DNA from: Corynebacterium glaucum
GTDB lineage: Bacteria; Actinomycetota; Actinomycetes; Mycobacteriales; Mycobacteriaceae
Length of the DNA: 64,000 nt
NCBI RefSeq assembly: GCF_030408855.1
Contig: NZ_CP047358.1
Coordinates: 992,001-1,056,000, forward strand
Direction: 5' to 3'
In this document: positions 52,917 to 64,000 of the stretch, piece by piece
Layout: every line of letters starts with the position of its first letter
Position numbering within the stretch: the first letter of the stretch is position 1
Position numbers and translations under genes: made by a program
Notes under the pieces: generated by a model
The model's input: only the letters and a program-made list of their open reading frames with translations
What the model was told of the DNA's origin: nothing
Database searches by the model: none

Positions 52917-53753
52917 ATGAAGGCAGCTAGTCGCGAAGCAAAGACGCACGTGGAAGGTCAGCTCGATTCGCTGATCCGCAACTCCGACAACGCCGTCGCC
53001 GTTGCCGCACAGGTTGGCACCGAGCTCTTCCTGATTGTGGATCAGCTTGACGCCGAGCGCTCGCTGCGCGTCGCTGTCGCGGACACCTCGCTCGAGCCGT
53101 CTCAACGTGAAGGCATCATCAGCGAGGTCTTCGGCGACAAGATCGCGGAGCCCACCAAAGAGATCCTCACGTCTGCTACGTCGCAGGAATGGTCCACCCC
53201 GCGCGAATTCCGCACTGGGCTGATCGCCTTTGGCCGCCGTGCACTCATGCTCGGCGCTGAGGCTCAGGGCCAGCTCGAGCAGGTTGAGGATGAGCTGTAC
53301 CAGCTCTCCGTCCTGCTGGAAAGGGAGAGTGAGCTCACCCAGCTCCTGTCCGATCGCACTGCGACCCCAGCCCAGAAGCGCGGCCTGATGGCCAGCGTGA
53401 TCTACGGCAAGGTCACCATGTTCACCGAGGCGCTCGCGCTGCAGGTGATCGGTCGCTCCGAACACAACCCGGTTGACGACTTGGCAGCACTTGCCGAGCA
53501 GGTTGCCGAACTGCGGGGCAAGTCGGTGGCACGCGTCGTCGCTGCAGAGGAACTTTCCTCTACCCAGCGCGAAGCCTTGGCGCAGAAGCTTGAGAACATC
53601 TACGGTCGCGAGATGGCCGTCCATGCCGAGGTTGACCCCAGCCTCCTCGGCGGGATGATCATCCGGGTTGGCGACGAGGAAATTGACGGTTCGACGCGCG
53701 GCAAGTTGACGCGCCTTCGTACCGACCTCGCAGCGAGCACGACCCTTTACTAA
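52917..53753 (+). CDS. atpH: F0F1 ATP synthase subunit delta
   Basis: A 278-residue subunit linking the peripheral stalk to F1, longer than the 180 residues of most bacteria, as in other corynebacteria. The C-terminal OSCP/delta signature is visible as SVARVVAAEELSSTQREALAQKLENIYGREMAVHAEVDPSLLGGMIIRVGDEEIDGS. Only 5 bases separate it from atpF. Confidence 0.95.
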   Translation: MKAASREAKTHVEGQLDSLIRNSDNAVAVAAQVGTELFLIVDQLDAERSLRVAVADTSLEPSQREGIISEVFGDKIAEPTKEILTSATSQEWSTPREFRTGLIAFGRRALMLGAEAQGQLEQVEDELYQLSVLLERESELTQLLSDRTATPAQKRGLMASVIYGKVTMFTEALALQVIGRSEHNPVDDLAALAEQVAELRGKSVARVVAAEELSSTQREALAQKLENIYGREMAVHAEVDPSLLGGMIIRVGDEEIDGSTRGKLTRLRTDLAASTTLY

Positions 53754-53792
53754 GAACACATGCTGGAAGAATCTACCGAGAGCAGGAAGAAC

Positions 53793-55427
53793 ATGGCGGA
53801 GCTGACGATCTCCTCCGATGAGATCCGTAGCGCGATAGCGAACTACACCTCGAGCTACTCCGCGGAGGCCTCCCGTGAGGAGGTCGGCGTGGTGACTTCG
53901 GCTGCAGATGGTATTGCCCAGGTTTCCGGGCTGCCAGGCTGCATGACGAACGAGCTGCTCGAGTTCCCCAACGGCGTCATCGGCGTCGCACAGAACCTTG
54001 ACACCGACACGATCGGCGTTGTGGTGCTGGGTAACTTCGAGTCCCTCCACGAGGGCGACAAAGTCCAGAGGACCGGCGAGGTCCTGTCCGTACCGGTTGG
54101 GGAGGACTTCCTCGGCCGCGTGATCAACCCACTGGGCCAGCCGATTGACGGCTTGGGCCCGATCGAGTCCAACGAAGAGCGCGCCCTGGAGCTGCAGGCT
54201 GCTGGCGTTCTCGACCGCCAGCCGGTCGAGGAGCCGATGCAGACAGGCCTCAAGGCGATCGACGCGATGACCCCGATCGGCCGTGGCCAGCGCCAGCTGA
54301 TCATTGGTGACCGCAAGACCGGTAAGACCGCGGTCTGCATCGACACCATCTTGAACCAGAAGGCGTTCTGGGAGACCGGTGACCCGTCGAAGCAGGTTCG
54401 CTGCATCTACGTCGCGGTCGGCCAGAAGGGCTCCACCATCGCTGGCGTGCGCCAGACCCTCGAGGAGGCTGGTGCACTCGAGTACACCACCATCGTGGCA
54501 GCTCCGGCATCTGACTCCGCCGGCTTCAAGTGGCTCGCGCCGTTCACCGGTGCCGCCCTTGGCCAGCACTGGATGTACCAGGGCAAGCACGTTCTGGTGA
54601 TCTACGATGACCTAACCAAGCAGGCAGAGGCATACCGCGCCATCTCGCTGCTGCTACGCCGCCCGCCGGGCCGCGAGGCATACCCGGGCGACGTGTTCTA
54701 CCTGCACTCCCGCCTGCTGGAGCGCGCCGCCAAGCTCAACGACGAGCTCGGTGCAGGCTCGCTCACCGCGCTGCCGATCATCGAGACCAAGGCAAATGAC
54801 GTCGGCGCGTTCATTCCGACCAACGTCATTTCCATTACCGACGGCCAGTGCTTCCTCCAGTCCGACCTGTTCAACCAGGGTGTGCGTCCGGCTATCGACG
54901 TGGGTATCTCCGTCTCCCGTGTCGGTGGTGCCGCACAGACTAAGGGCATGAAGAAGGTCGCCGGTAACCTGCGTCTGGACCTCGCTGCATACCGCGACTT
55001 GGAGTCCTTCGCTGCCTTCGCGTCCGACCTCGACGCCGCTTCCAAGAAGCAGCTCGAGCGCGGTCAGCGTCTGGTTGAGCTGCTGAAGCAGTCCGAGAAC
55101 TCGCCGCAGCCGGTTGAGTTCCAGATCGTGTCGATCTGGGCCGCCAACCAGGGTGTCTTCGATCCCGTTCCCGTCGAGGATGTCCGTCGCTACGAGTTCG
55201 AGCTGCAGGAGCAGATCCGTGCATCCGCTCCGGAGGTCTACGAGCAGATTGCCGGCGGTGCACAGCTGAGCGATGAGTCCCAGCAGGCCATCCTCCGTGT
55301 CAACGAGCAGTTCGCCCGCACCTTCCAGGCTTCCTCCGGAGAGCGCATCGTGCGCGAGGCCGAGGCCGATGCTCTGGAGTCGTCGCAGGTGTCCAAGAAT
55401 CAGCTCAACGTCAGCCGTTCCAAGTAG
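53793..55427 (+). CDS. atpA: F0F1 ATP synthase subunit alpha
   Basis: A 544-residue non-catalytic nucleotide-binding subunit. Walker A is [14 protein letters not shown]; the conserved [26 protein letters not shown] and [30 protein letters not shown] follow. ATG 53793 is preferred over 53760, which reads through 11 extra residues, because AGGAAG lies just upstream and [15 protein letters not shown] is the usual N-terminus. Confidence 0.97.
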   Translation: MAELTISSDEIRSAIANYTSSYSAEASREEVGVVTSAADGIAQVSGLPGCMTNELLEFPNGVIGVAQNLDTDTIGVVVLGNFESLHEGDKVQRTGEVLSVPVGEDFLGRVINPLGQPIDGLGPIESNEERALELQAAGVLDRQPVEEPMQTGLKAIDAMTPIGRGQRQLIIGDRKTGKTAVCIDTILNQKAFWETGDPSKQVRCIYVAVGQKGSTIAGVRQTLEEAGALEYTTIVAAPASDSAGFKWLAPFTGAALGQHWMYQGKHVLVIYDDLTKQAEAYRAISLLLRRPPGREAYPGDVFYLHSRLLERAAKLNDELGAGSLTALPIIETKANDVGAFIPTNVISITDGQCFLQSDLFNQGVRPAIDVGISVSRVGGAAQTKGMKKVAGNLRLDLAAYRDLESFAAFASDLDAASKKQLERGQRLVELLKQSENSPQPVEFQIVSIWAANQGVFDPVPVEDVRRYEFELQEQIRASAPEVYEQIAGGAQLSDESQQAILRVNEQFARTFQASSGERIVREAEADALESSQVSKNQLNVSRSK

Positions 55428-55479
55428 CCAGCAAGTGCTACTGCAGGATTACTAATTACAGGAAGGGAGGAAGTACACC

Positions 55480-56454
55480 ATGGCAACACTTCGCGAATTG
55501 CGTGACCGCATCCGGTCCGTCAACTCTACGAAGAAGATCACCAAGGCTCAGGAGCTGATCGCGACCTCGCAGATCACCAAGGCCCAGCAGCGCGTTGCCG
55601 CTGCGAAGCCCTACGCCGATGAGCTAAAGGAAGTCATGGAGCGCCTCGCGGCTGCGAGCTCCCTCGACCATCCCATGCTCCACGAGCGTGAGAACGGTCG
55701 AGTCGCAGCGATCCTCGTGGTCAGCTCTGACCGCGGCATGGCTGGCGGTTACAACCACAACGTTCTCAAGAAAGCAGCGCAGCTTGAGCGCATGCTTAAG
55801 GACGCGGGCTATGACGTGGTTCGCTTCGTCACCGGTAACAAGGGCGTGACCCACTACCGGTTCCGCGGGATGGACGTTGCGGGCGCGTGGACCGGTTGGT
55901 CCCAGCAGCCGTCGTGGGACGCAACCCACGATGTGCGTCACCACATGGTCGAAGGCTTCATGGCCGGCTCCGAAGGCACCGTCAAATGGCGCGAAGGCGT
56001 CGACGGTGCCGAGGGCGAGCCGGTGCGGGGCTTTGACCAGGTGCACGTGGTCTACACCGAGTTTGTCTCCATGCTTTCGCAGGAGGCTACAGTGCACCAG
56101 CTGCTCCCGATTGAGCCGGTGCTGTCCGAGTCCAAGTACGAGTACGAGCACATGCTCGCTGAGAACGAAGGCGTCGGCCCGGACATGGAGTTCGAGCCGG
56201 ACCCGGACACTCTGATGGCTGAGCTACTGCCCGTGTACGTCTCTCGTGCGCTGTTCTCGATCTTCTTGGAGGCCTCGGCGTCGGAGTCCGCTTCGCGCCG
56301 TACCGCCATGAAGAACGCGACCGACAACGCGACGGATCTGGCTAACCAGCTGTCTCGTGAGGCAAACCAGCTCCGCCAGGCAAAAATCACCCAGGAAATC
56401 ACCGAGATTATCGGCGGCGCCGGCGCGCTGTCCGGTAGTGGAGAAAGTGACTAA
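55480..56454 (+). CDS. atpG: F0F1 ATP synthase subunit gamma
   Basis: A 324-residue central-shaft subunit. The N-terminal helix MATLRELRDRIRSVNSTKKITKAQELIA and the C-terminal helix ESASRRTAMKNATDNATDLANQL pair into the shaft coiled coil. VVSSDRGMAGGYNHNVLKKA is the conserved middle. A loop of about 30 extra residues (GWSQQPSWDATHDVRHH ... GVDGAEGEP) extends the globular part, as in actinobacterial gamma subunits. GGAAGGGAGG is the ribosome site. Confidence 0.96.
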   Translation: MATLRELRDRIRSVNSTKKITKAQELIATSQITKAQQRVAAAKPYADELKEVMERLAAASSLDHPMLHERENGRVAAILVVSSDRGMAGGYNHNVLKKAAQLERMLKDAGYDVVRFVTGNKGVTHYRFRGMDVAGAWTGWSQQPSWDATHDVRHHMVEGFMAGSEGTVKWREGVDGAEGEPVRGFDQVHVVYTEFVSMLSQEATVHQLLPIEPVLSESKYEYEHMLAENEGVGPDMEFEPDPDTLMAELLPVYVSRALFSIFLEASASESASRRTAMKNATDNATDLANQLSREANQLRQAKITQEITEIIGGAGALSGSGESD

Positions 56455-57990
<1,536 letters not shown>

Positions 57991-58000
57991 GGGATTGGAC

Positions 58001-58369
58001 ATGGCTGAACTTACCGCTCAACTGGTCGCGGTGGACCGCATGCTCTGGCAGGGCCAGGCAAGCATCCTCACCGCCCAGACCACCGAAGGTGAGATCGGCA
58101 TCCTGCCTGGTCACGAACCGTTCTTGGGGCAGCTCAAGAACAACGGTGTGGTGACCATTAGCCCGGTTGACGGCGAGCGCATTGTGGCCGCTGTGCAGGG
58201 CGGGTTCCTCTCCGTACAGCGCGACCGCGTGACCGTCCTCGCGGACTTCGCGGTCTTCTCCAGCGAAGTCGACTCGGCTGAAGCCGAGGCTGGCCTCCAG
58301 GATGAAGATGAGCTGACCAAGGCCCGCTCCGAAGCGGAGCTGGCCGCGGTGCGCCGCGCATCCAAGTAG
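58001..58369 (+). CDS. atpC: F0F1 ATP synthase subunit epsilon
   Basis: A 122-residue rotor subunit. [40 protein letters not shown] is the beta-sandwich, with the typical [10 protein letters not shown]. The C-terminal helix pair is short ([26 protein letters not shown]), as in mycobacteria and corynebacteria. ATG 58001 follows GGGGA. It is the last gene of the operon, followed by a terminator. Confidence 0.96.
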   Translation: MAELTAQLVAVDRMLWQGQASILTAQTTEGEIGILPGHEPFLGQLKNNGVVTISPVDGERIVAAVQGGFLSVQRDRVTVLADFAVFSSEVDSAEAEAGLQDEDELTKARSEAELAAVRRASK

Positions 58370-58401
58370 GAAGGCAGACGCCAACCTCAACGCCTGAAAA
58401 G

Positions 58402-58448
58402 ACCCGCACGTTCCACGAGTTCAGACTCGCGGAGGGTGCGGGTTTTTC
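58402..58448 (+). terminator. atp operon terminator
   Basis: ACCCGCAC (58402-58409) pairs with GTGCGGGT (58436-58443), with inner TTCC/GGA and GAGT/ACTC pairs and TTTTT after the stem. Confidence 0.88.
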
Positions 58449-58566
58449 GCGTTCGAAAACACGGGGCGTGGAGGGGTTGATTGCTTCGCGCGCGGGACTA
58501 TGATTGTCCGAAACGTTGTAAATAACGTAAAGAATGCGAAGAAAACACACGGAAAGTTCGGTGCGT

Positions 58567-59025
58567 ATGGAGATCCTCGGCTACATCGTGGCGTTGATCT
58601 TCGTGTTTGCTGCGATCGCCGTCGCTTGGCGATTCATGATGTTCCGAAATTCGGGTGCCCAGGGGCTGATCAGGTCTTTGCCTGCCGACGGGGTTCACGG
58701 CTGGCGCCACGGCGTCGTGCGCTACGTGGGTGAGGAAGCACGGTTCTACAAGCTGCGGTCTTTGTCGTTCAACTACGACATGTCGATTGACCGCCGCGAC
58801 GTGACGTTCAATGGGGTGCGCGACCTCACCGATGACGAGCGCGACATCATGCCCCAGGTAGAGAAAGTGCTTTCGTTGTCTGGGCCGATGGGGCAGTTCG
58901 AGTTCGCGGGCCAGCGCCACGCAGAGATGGCGCTGATTTCCTGGGTGGAGTCTGCGCCCGATTCGCGCGCACAGCGCGAGGATATGAATGCGCTCGCACA
59001 GCGGGCGAACCGCGGTCGTCGGTAG
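58567..59025 (+). CDS. DUF2550 membrane-anchored protein
   Basis: A 152-residue protein with one N-terminal transmembrane helix (EILGYIVALIFVFAAIAVAWRFMMF) and a cytoplasmic DUF2550 domain (GWRHGVVRYVGEEARFYKLRSLSFNYDMSIDRRDVTFNGVRDLTDDE). The gene sits between atpC and nucS, its usual place in corynebacteria and mycobacteria. Function unknown. The start could also be GTG 58561, two codons earlier, which has slightly better ribosome spacing. The basic tail reads QRANRGRR. Confidence 0.9.
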   Translation: MEILGYIVALIFVFAAIAVAWRFMMFRNSGAQGLIRSLPADGVHGWRHGVVRYVGEEARFYKLRSLSFNYDMSIDRRDVTFNGVRDLTDDERDIMPQVEKVLSLSGPMGQFEFAGQRHAEMALISWVESAPDSRAQREDMNALAQRANRGRR

Positions 59026-59036
59026 TGGACGTGAGC

Positions 59037-59047
59037 CGTCGATAAGC
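59037..59047 (+). repeat. CGTCGATAAGC motif, copy 12
   Basis: Intergenic, between the DUF2550 gene and nucS; continues AATTTCTAGCTCC. Confidence 0.85.
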
Positions 59048-59087
59048 AATTTCTAGCTCCTAGTGACCCGCCGGTACGCTAGCACCC

Positions 59088-59780
59088 ATGCGTCTTGTCA
59101 TCGCCCGTTGCTCCGTGGACTACGTCGGCCGCCTGGATGCCCACCTGCCGGAAGCGCTGCGCCTGATCATGGTGAAGGCGGACGGATCGGTGTCGATCCA
59201 CGCCGACGACCGCGCGTACAAGCCGCTGAACTGGATGACGCCTCCATGCACGTTGAAGGAAGAGCGCGTGGTGGACCTCGACGGCGAAGACACCGGCGAG
59301 CAACTGTGGATTGTGGAGAATCCAAAGGGAGAGCAGCTGCGCATTACTATCGCCGAGGTGATCGCCGATACTTCCGTGGAGCTCGGTGAGGATCCGGGTT
59401 TGGTCAAAGATGGTGTGGAAGCGCATCTGCAAGAGCTGCTTGCGGAACACATCACGACCCTTGGCTCGGGCTATACGCTGGTGCGCCGCGAGTACCCAAC
59501 GGCGATTGGACCGGTGGACATTCTTGCGCGCGATCGCGATGGGGCGACCGTGGCGGTGGAGGTGAAGCGCCGCGGCGGGATCGACGGGGTGGAACAGCTC
59601 ACCCGCTACGTGGAGCTGCTGAACCGCGACGAGCTGCTGCGGCCGGTCACCGGCGTGTTCGCCGCGCAGGAGATCAAGCCGCAGGCGCGCACGCTCGCCG
59701 AGGACCGCGGTTTCCGCTGCGTGACCCTGGATTACGCGGAGCTGCGCGGCATCGAATCCGACGAGCTGCGTCTTTTCTAG
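59088..59780 (+). CDS. nucS: Mismatch endonuclease NucS/EndoMS
   Basis: A 230-residue nuclease that cuts both strands at G-T, G-G and T-T mismatches and replaces MutS/MutL mismatch repair in actinobacteria. The N-terminal DNA-binding domain has [21 protein letters not shown]. The catalytic residues are Asp144 in GPVDILARD, Glu158 and Lys160 in AVEVKRRGG. The last residues (DELRLF) resemble the C-terminal beta-clamp-binding tail described for the C. glutamicum enzyme. The start at 59088 is the first Met, and [16 protein letters not shown] is the conserved family N-terminus. Confidence 0.95.
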   Translation: MRLVIARCSVDYVGRLDAHLPEALRLIMVKADGSVSIHADDRAYKPLNWMTPPCTLKEERVVDLDGEDTGEQLWIVENPKGEQLRITIAEVIADTSVELGEDPGLVKDGVEAHLQELLAEHITTLGSGYTLVRREYPTAIGPVDILARDRDGATVAVEVKRRGGIDGVEQLTRYVELLNRDELLRPVTGVFAAQEIKPQARTLAEDRGFRCVTLDYAELRGIESDELRLF

Positions 59781-59799
59781 CGCAGGTAGGGTAGGCGTC

Positions 59800-60087
59800 A
59801 TGCCGCGCAAGAACCGCAGGATGAACGTAAGCCCCAGCTACGTGCTGCCCAGAGACGGCTCGACGTTCATCGGCACCCAGGAGGTCGAGGGGCCGAGCTG
59901 GACGCACGGCGAGCCGTACTGCGTGCGCCAGATTGGCTCGGCCGCGGCGACGAAGTTCTATATTTGCCCCGGTTGCAACCAGAACATCCCACCCGGTGTC
60001 GCGCACGTGGTTGCGTGGCCGAAGGAGACCGGCCGCGGGGTGGATGATCGGCGGCACTGGCACCGGCACTGCTGGGATCGTCGGTAG
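59800..60087 (+). CDS. Small conserved putative zinc-binding protein
   Basis: A 95-residue basic protein often labelled only as ATP/GTP-binding, with no P-loop in sight. The N-terminus is basic (PRKNRRMNVSPSYVLPRDGS). The rest shows a likely metal site: FYICPGCNQNIPPGVAHVVAW (Cys-x2-Cys and His), then DDRRHWHRHCW (His-His-Cys). This arrangement resembles a treble-clef or degenerate HNH fold, but no catalytic centre is evident. It starts 19 bases after nucS on the same strand and may share its transcript, so a link to DNA repair is possible but unproven. Confidence 0.75.
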   Translation: MPRKNRRMNVSPSYVLPRDGSTFIGTQEVEGPSWTHGEPYCVRQIGSAAATKFYICPGCNQNIPPGVAHVVAWPKETGRGVDDRRHWHRHCWDRR

Positions 60088-60132
60088 CTGTCAGGCAGAG
60101 AGCCACTGCCCAAGGCGCGTAAGGTGGGGCGC

Positions 60133-60444
60133 ATGATTGCAGCTTTCTCGGTCGCCCCAGCGGTGACGGATAATCCGAACGGGGAGATGTCAAAGGCGGT
60201 AGCGAGGGCGGTGCGCGTCGTGCGCGAGTCCGGGCTGCCGCACGAGACCACCTCGATGTTCACCACCATAGAGGGGGAGTGGGACGAGGTGATGGACGTA
60301 ATCAAACGCGCCACCGCCGCCGTCGAGGAGGTCTCGCCGCGGGTGTCGTTGGTGATCAAGGCGGACATCCGCCGCGGCTACACCGACATGCTGCACCAGA
60401 AGATGGATTCGCTGAACCAGCACTTGGAAGGGGACGCACAATAA
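60133..60444 (+). CDS. Thiamine-binding protein (MTH1187/YqgV family)
   Basis: A 103-residue ferredoxin-like protein of the MTH1187/YkoF-like group: MIAAFSVAPAVTDNPNGEMSKAVARAVRVVRESGLPHETTSMFTTIEG, then ISLVIKADIRRG-type ending (RVSLVIKADIRRGYTDMLHQKM). Relatives bind thiamine; the cellular role is unclear. Its stop overlaps the next start (TAATG). Confidence 0.88.
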   Translation: MIAAFSVAPAVTDNPNGEMSKAVARAVRVVRESGLPHETTSMFTTIEGEWDEVMDVIKRATAAVEEVSPRVSLVIKADIRRGYTDMLHQKMDSLNQHLEGDAQ

Positions 60445-61328
60445 TGGCCGAGTTCCAGGAACCGCAGTTCACCGGCGGCGCCGTCGACCTCGGCGCGCTC
60501 GCCCAGCAGGCGGAGGCGCGCAAGGAAATGGAAAGCTCGGCGTTCCAGCCGTTCATCACGGTCACTGAGCGCGACATCGAGGCGCAGGCGTTCCAGCGCT
60601 CGCTGCAGATCCCGGTGGTGCTGATGATCGGCACCAGCCGCTCCCCGGACTCAGAGTCGCTCAAGGCGACCCTCCAGGAGCTCGCGGCCGGTCAGCGCAG
60701 CTTTCTTGTGGCCTACGTCGATGCCGATGCGACCCCTGAGGTCGCCCAGATGCTCGGCGTGCGCGCGCTGCCCACGGTGGTCGCGCTTGCCGCCGGCCGC
60801 CCGGTCGCAGAGTTTGAGGGCAACCAGCCGCGCGAGCAGCTCACCCAGTGGGTCGACTCGCTGGTTAGCAACATCGGCCCCCAGCTCCAGGGACTCGGCG
60901 AAGAGCCGCAGGCAGGGGAGGAAGAGCAGGATCCGCGGCTTGCGGCAGCCACGGAAGCGCTCAACGTCGGCTCGTTCGACGCAGCCATCGCGCTTTACGA
61001 CGAAATCCTGGCCGACGACCCTACCAACAAGGAGATCGCCCAGGCCAAGGCGACGGTCGGAGTGCTGAAGCGGCTGGATCCGCAGAATCGGGAGACCGAC
61101 CCGATCCAAGACGCCGAAACTGACCCGGAAAACCTGCAGAAGCAGCTCGATGCCGCCGACGCAGAGGTTGTTGCAGGCGTGCCGGAGCGCGCGTTCGAAC
61201 GGCTGCTCGCGCTGGTGAAAACGCAGCCGGAGGCGAAGACCCGCCTCCTCGAGCTGTTTGGCCTCTTCGACGCAGCGGACCCGCGGGTCATCGAGGCTCG
61301 TACGAAGTTGGCGAGTGCGCTGTTCTAG
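60444..61328 (+). CDS. YbbN/CnoX-like thioredoxin-TPR co-chaperone
   Basis: A 294-residue protein with a thioredoxin-like domain (residues about 35-150) followed by TPR-like helices (LNVGSFDAAIALYDEILADDPTNKEIAQAKATVGVLKRL). The redox motif WCxxC is absent: the equivalent loop reads LMIGTSRSPDSESLKATL, so the domain is not an oxidoreductase. cis-Pro is kept in VRALPTVVALAAG. E. coli CnoX/YbbN shows the same domain arrangement and protects proteins under oxidative stress with GroEL. It starts at ATG 60444 overlapping the thiamine-binding gene. Convergent with glgB. Confidence 0.9.
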   Translation: MAEFQEPQFTGGAVDLGALAQQAEARKEMESSAFQPFITVTERDIEAQAFQRSLQIPVVLMIGTSRSPDSESLKATLQELAAGQRSFLVAYVDADATPEVAQMLGVRALPTVVALAAGRPVAEFEGNQPREQLTQWVDSLVSNIGPQLQGLGEEPQAGEEEQDPRLAAATEALNVGSFDAAIALYDEILADDPTNKEIAQAKATVGVLKRLDPQNRETDPIQDAETDPENLQKQLDAADAEVVAGVPERAFERLLALVKTQPEAKTRLLELFGLFDAADPRVIEARTKLASALF

Positions 61329-61329
61329 G

Positions 61330-61340
61330 CGTCGATAAGC
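61330..61340 (+). repeat. CGTCGATAAGC motif, copy 13
   Basis: In the 21-base gap between the stops of the YbbN gene and glgB; continues GAAAAGCTCTTAA. Confidence 0.85.
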
Positions 61341-61349
61341 GAAAAGCTC

Positions 61350-63554
<2,205 letters not shown>

Positions 63555-63613
63555 TGGGGGTCCTTCATGTTGGTAATTCTATTCATTGGTAGGTGGTTAC
63601 CCACCGTAGCGGT

Positions 63614-64000
63614 TTACGGGCGGTAGTCGTGGTCGGAGATTCGTCGATAAGCAAGAGCTTGTCGACGGCTCTTAGGCACCTGTGGGAGCCGGAACACGTG
63701 CGCGACATTGACTTGCGGCGCAAGGCGGACGTAGTTCTCGGTGCCCCACGTGTAGGTCTCGCCCGTGATCATGTCGTGAACCTCGAACGGCTCGCCAGGG
63801 TTGAGGCCCAGCTCGGTCACATCGAGGCGCAGCGTGCCTTCCTGGGTGAAGTAAGGATCGAGGTTCACCACCACGAGCACGGCGTTGCCGGTGACCGCGT
63901 CGACCTTTGAGTAGGCGATGACATTGTCGTTGGCGATGTCGTGGAAGCGGATGTTGCGCAGCTGCTGTAGCGCCGGGTTGTCGCGGCGGATCTGGTTGAG
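63614..64000 (-). CDS. glgE: GlgE alpha-1,4-glucan:maltose-1-phosphate maltosyltransferase (C-terminus only)
   Basis: The last 128 codons of a gene running off the right edge, ending at TAA 63616-63614. The visible C-terminal domain reads LNQIRRDNPALQQLRNIRFHDIANDNVIAYSKV, then AVLVVVNLDPYFTQEG, then DLITGETYTWG-like (HDMITGETYTWGTENYVRL), a GlgE-type end. GlgE extends glucans from maltose-1-phosphate. A CGTCGATAAGC copy lies in the final codons (read L-A-Y-R-R). The catalytic domain is outside the window. Confidence 0.88.
   Translation of the reverse strand, partial: LNQIRRDNPALQQLRNIRFHDIANDNVIAYSKVDAVTGNAVLVVVNLDPYFTQEGTLRLDVTELGLNPGEPFEVHDMITGETYTWGTENYVRLAPQVNVAHVFRLPQVPKSRRQALAYRRISDHDYRP
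63642..63652 (+). repeat. CGTCGATAAGC motif, copy 14
   Basis: In the last codons of glgE (minus strand read L-A-Y-R-R); continues AAGAGCTTG. Confidence 0.85.

Noticed and set aside
52317..54590. A 757-codon minus-strand frame across atpF-atpH-atpA
   Set aside because: Composition and lack of any motif show it is the complement of the ATP synthase genes, which are certain.

Overview
The window is a high-GC actinobacterial chromosome segment, almost certainly from a Corynebacterium. The evidence is the gene order argS-lysA-hom-thrB ... rho-prfA-prmC-sua5-wecA-atpI-like-atpBEFHAGDC, followed by a DUF2550 gene and nucS (EndoMS mismatch endonuclease) and then a glgB/glgE maltose-1-phosphate pathway pair. 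This order is characteristic of Mycobacteriales/Corynebacteriales. The species cannot be named from the sequence alone.

Layout. 1-7.1 kb is an accessory, lower-GC and partly decayed stretch. It holds a NaeI-type restriction endonuclease (cut by the window edge) with its C5 methyltransferase, a wrecked Nudix gene, L-lactate dehydrogenase, an amino-acid permease, an orphan protein resembling DUF6414 and a multiply broken membrane/lipoprotein gene. 7.1-12.4 kb has a DEAD-box helicase with an RG-rich tail, repeat-rich intergenic DNA, a small membrane protein, an exported HNH nuclease and PutP. 12.4-20.3 kb is a plus-strand DNA-transaction cluster: SNF2 ATPase, SWIM zinc-finger protein, SbcD-like nuclease, SbcC/Rad50-like ATPase. 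20.3-26.8 kb has two tandem YceI proteins divergent from a MarR regulator, PspC, a secreted tripeptidyl-aminopeptidase-like hydrolase, an EamA exporter, a DJ-1/PfpI protein and a broken hydrolase. 26.8-29.1 kb is an acquired-looking patch: cmtR-cadD cadmium resistance, an IS3-family remnant and tRNA-Arg(CCG).

29.3-34.2 kb is the L-lactate utilisation operon lldP-lutA-lutB-lutC, with repeated TTGCAC/GTGCAA half-sites upstream. 34.4-39.8 kb holds argS-lysA and hom-thrB (arginyl-tRNA, lysine and threonine synthesis). 39.9-44.3 kb has two DUF418 membrane proteins separated by a cluster of GATTCCGC palindromes, and an acyl-CoA ligase. 44.3-58.4 kb is the termination/translation and ATP-synthase block. 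58.4-64 kb has DUF2550, nucS, a small putative zinc protein, a thiamine-binding protein, a YbbN-like co-chaperone, and glgB with the 3' end of glgE.

The most unusual observation is not a gene. The 11-mer CGTCGATAAGC (always followed by a purine) occurs 14 times, 11 of them on the plus strand. It is present in genes and in intergenic DNA and is read in four different ways by the proteins that cross it. Chance expectation in 64 kb on both strands is about 0.03. It looks like a dispersed, strand-biased functional DNA signal (Chi/KOPS-like, uptake-like or HIP-like). I do not recognise it.
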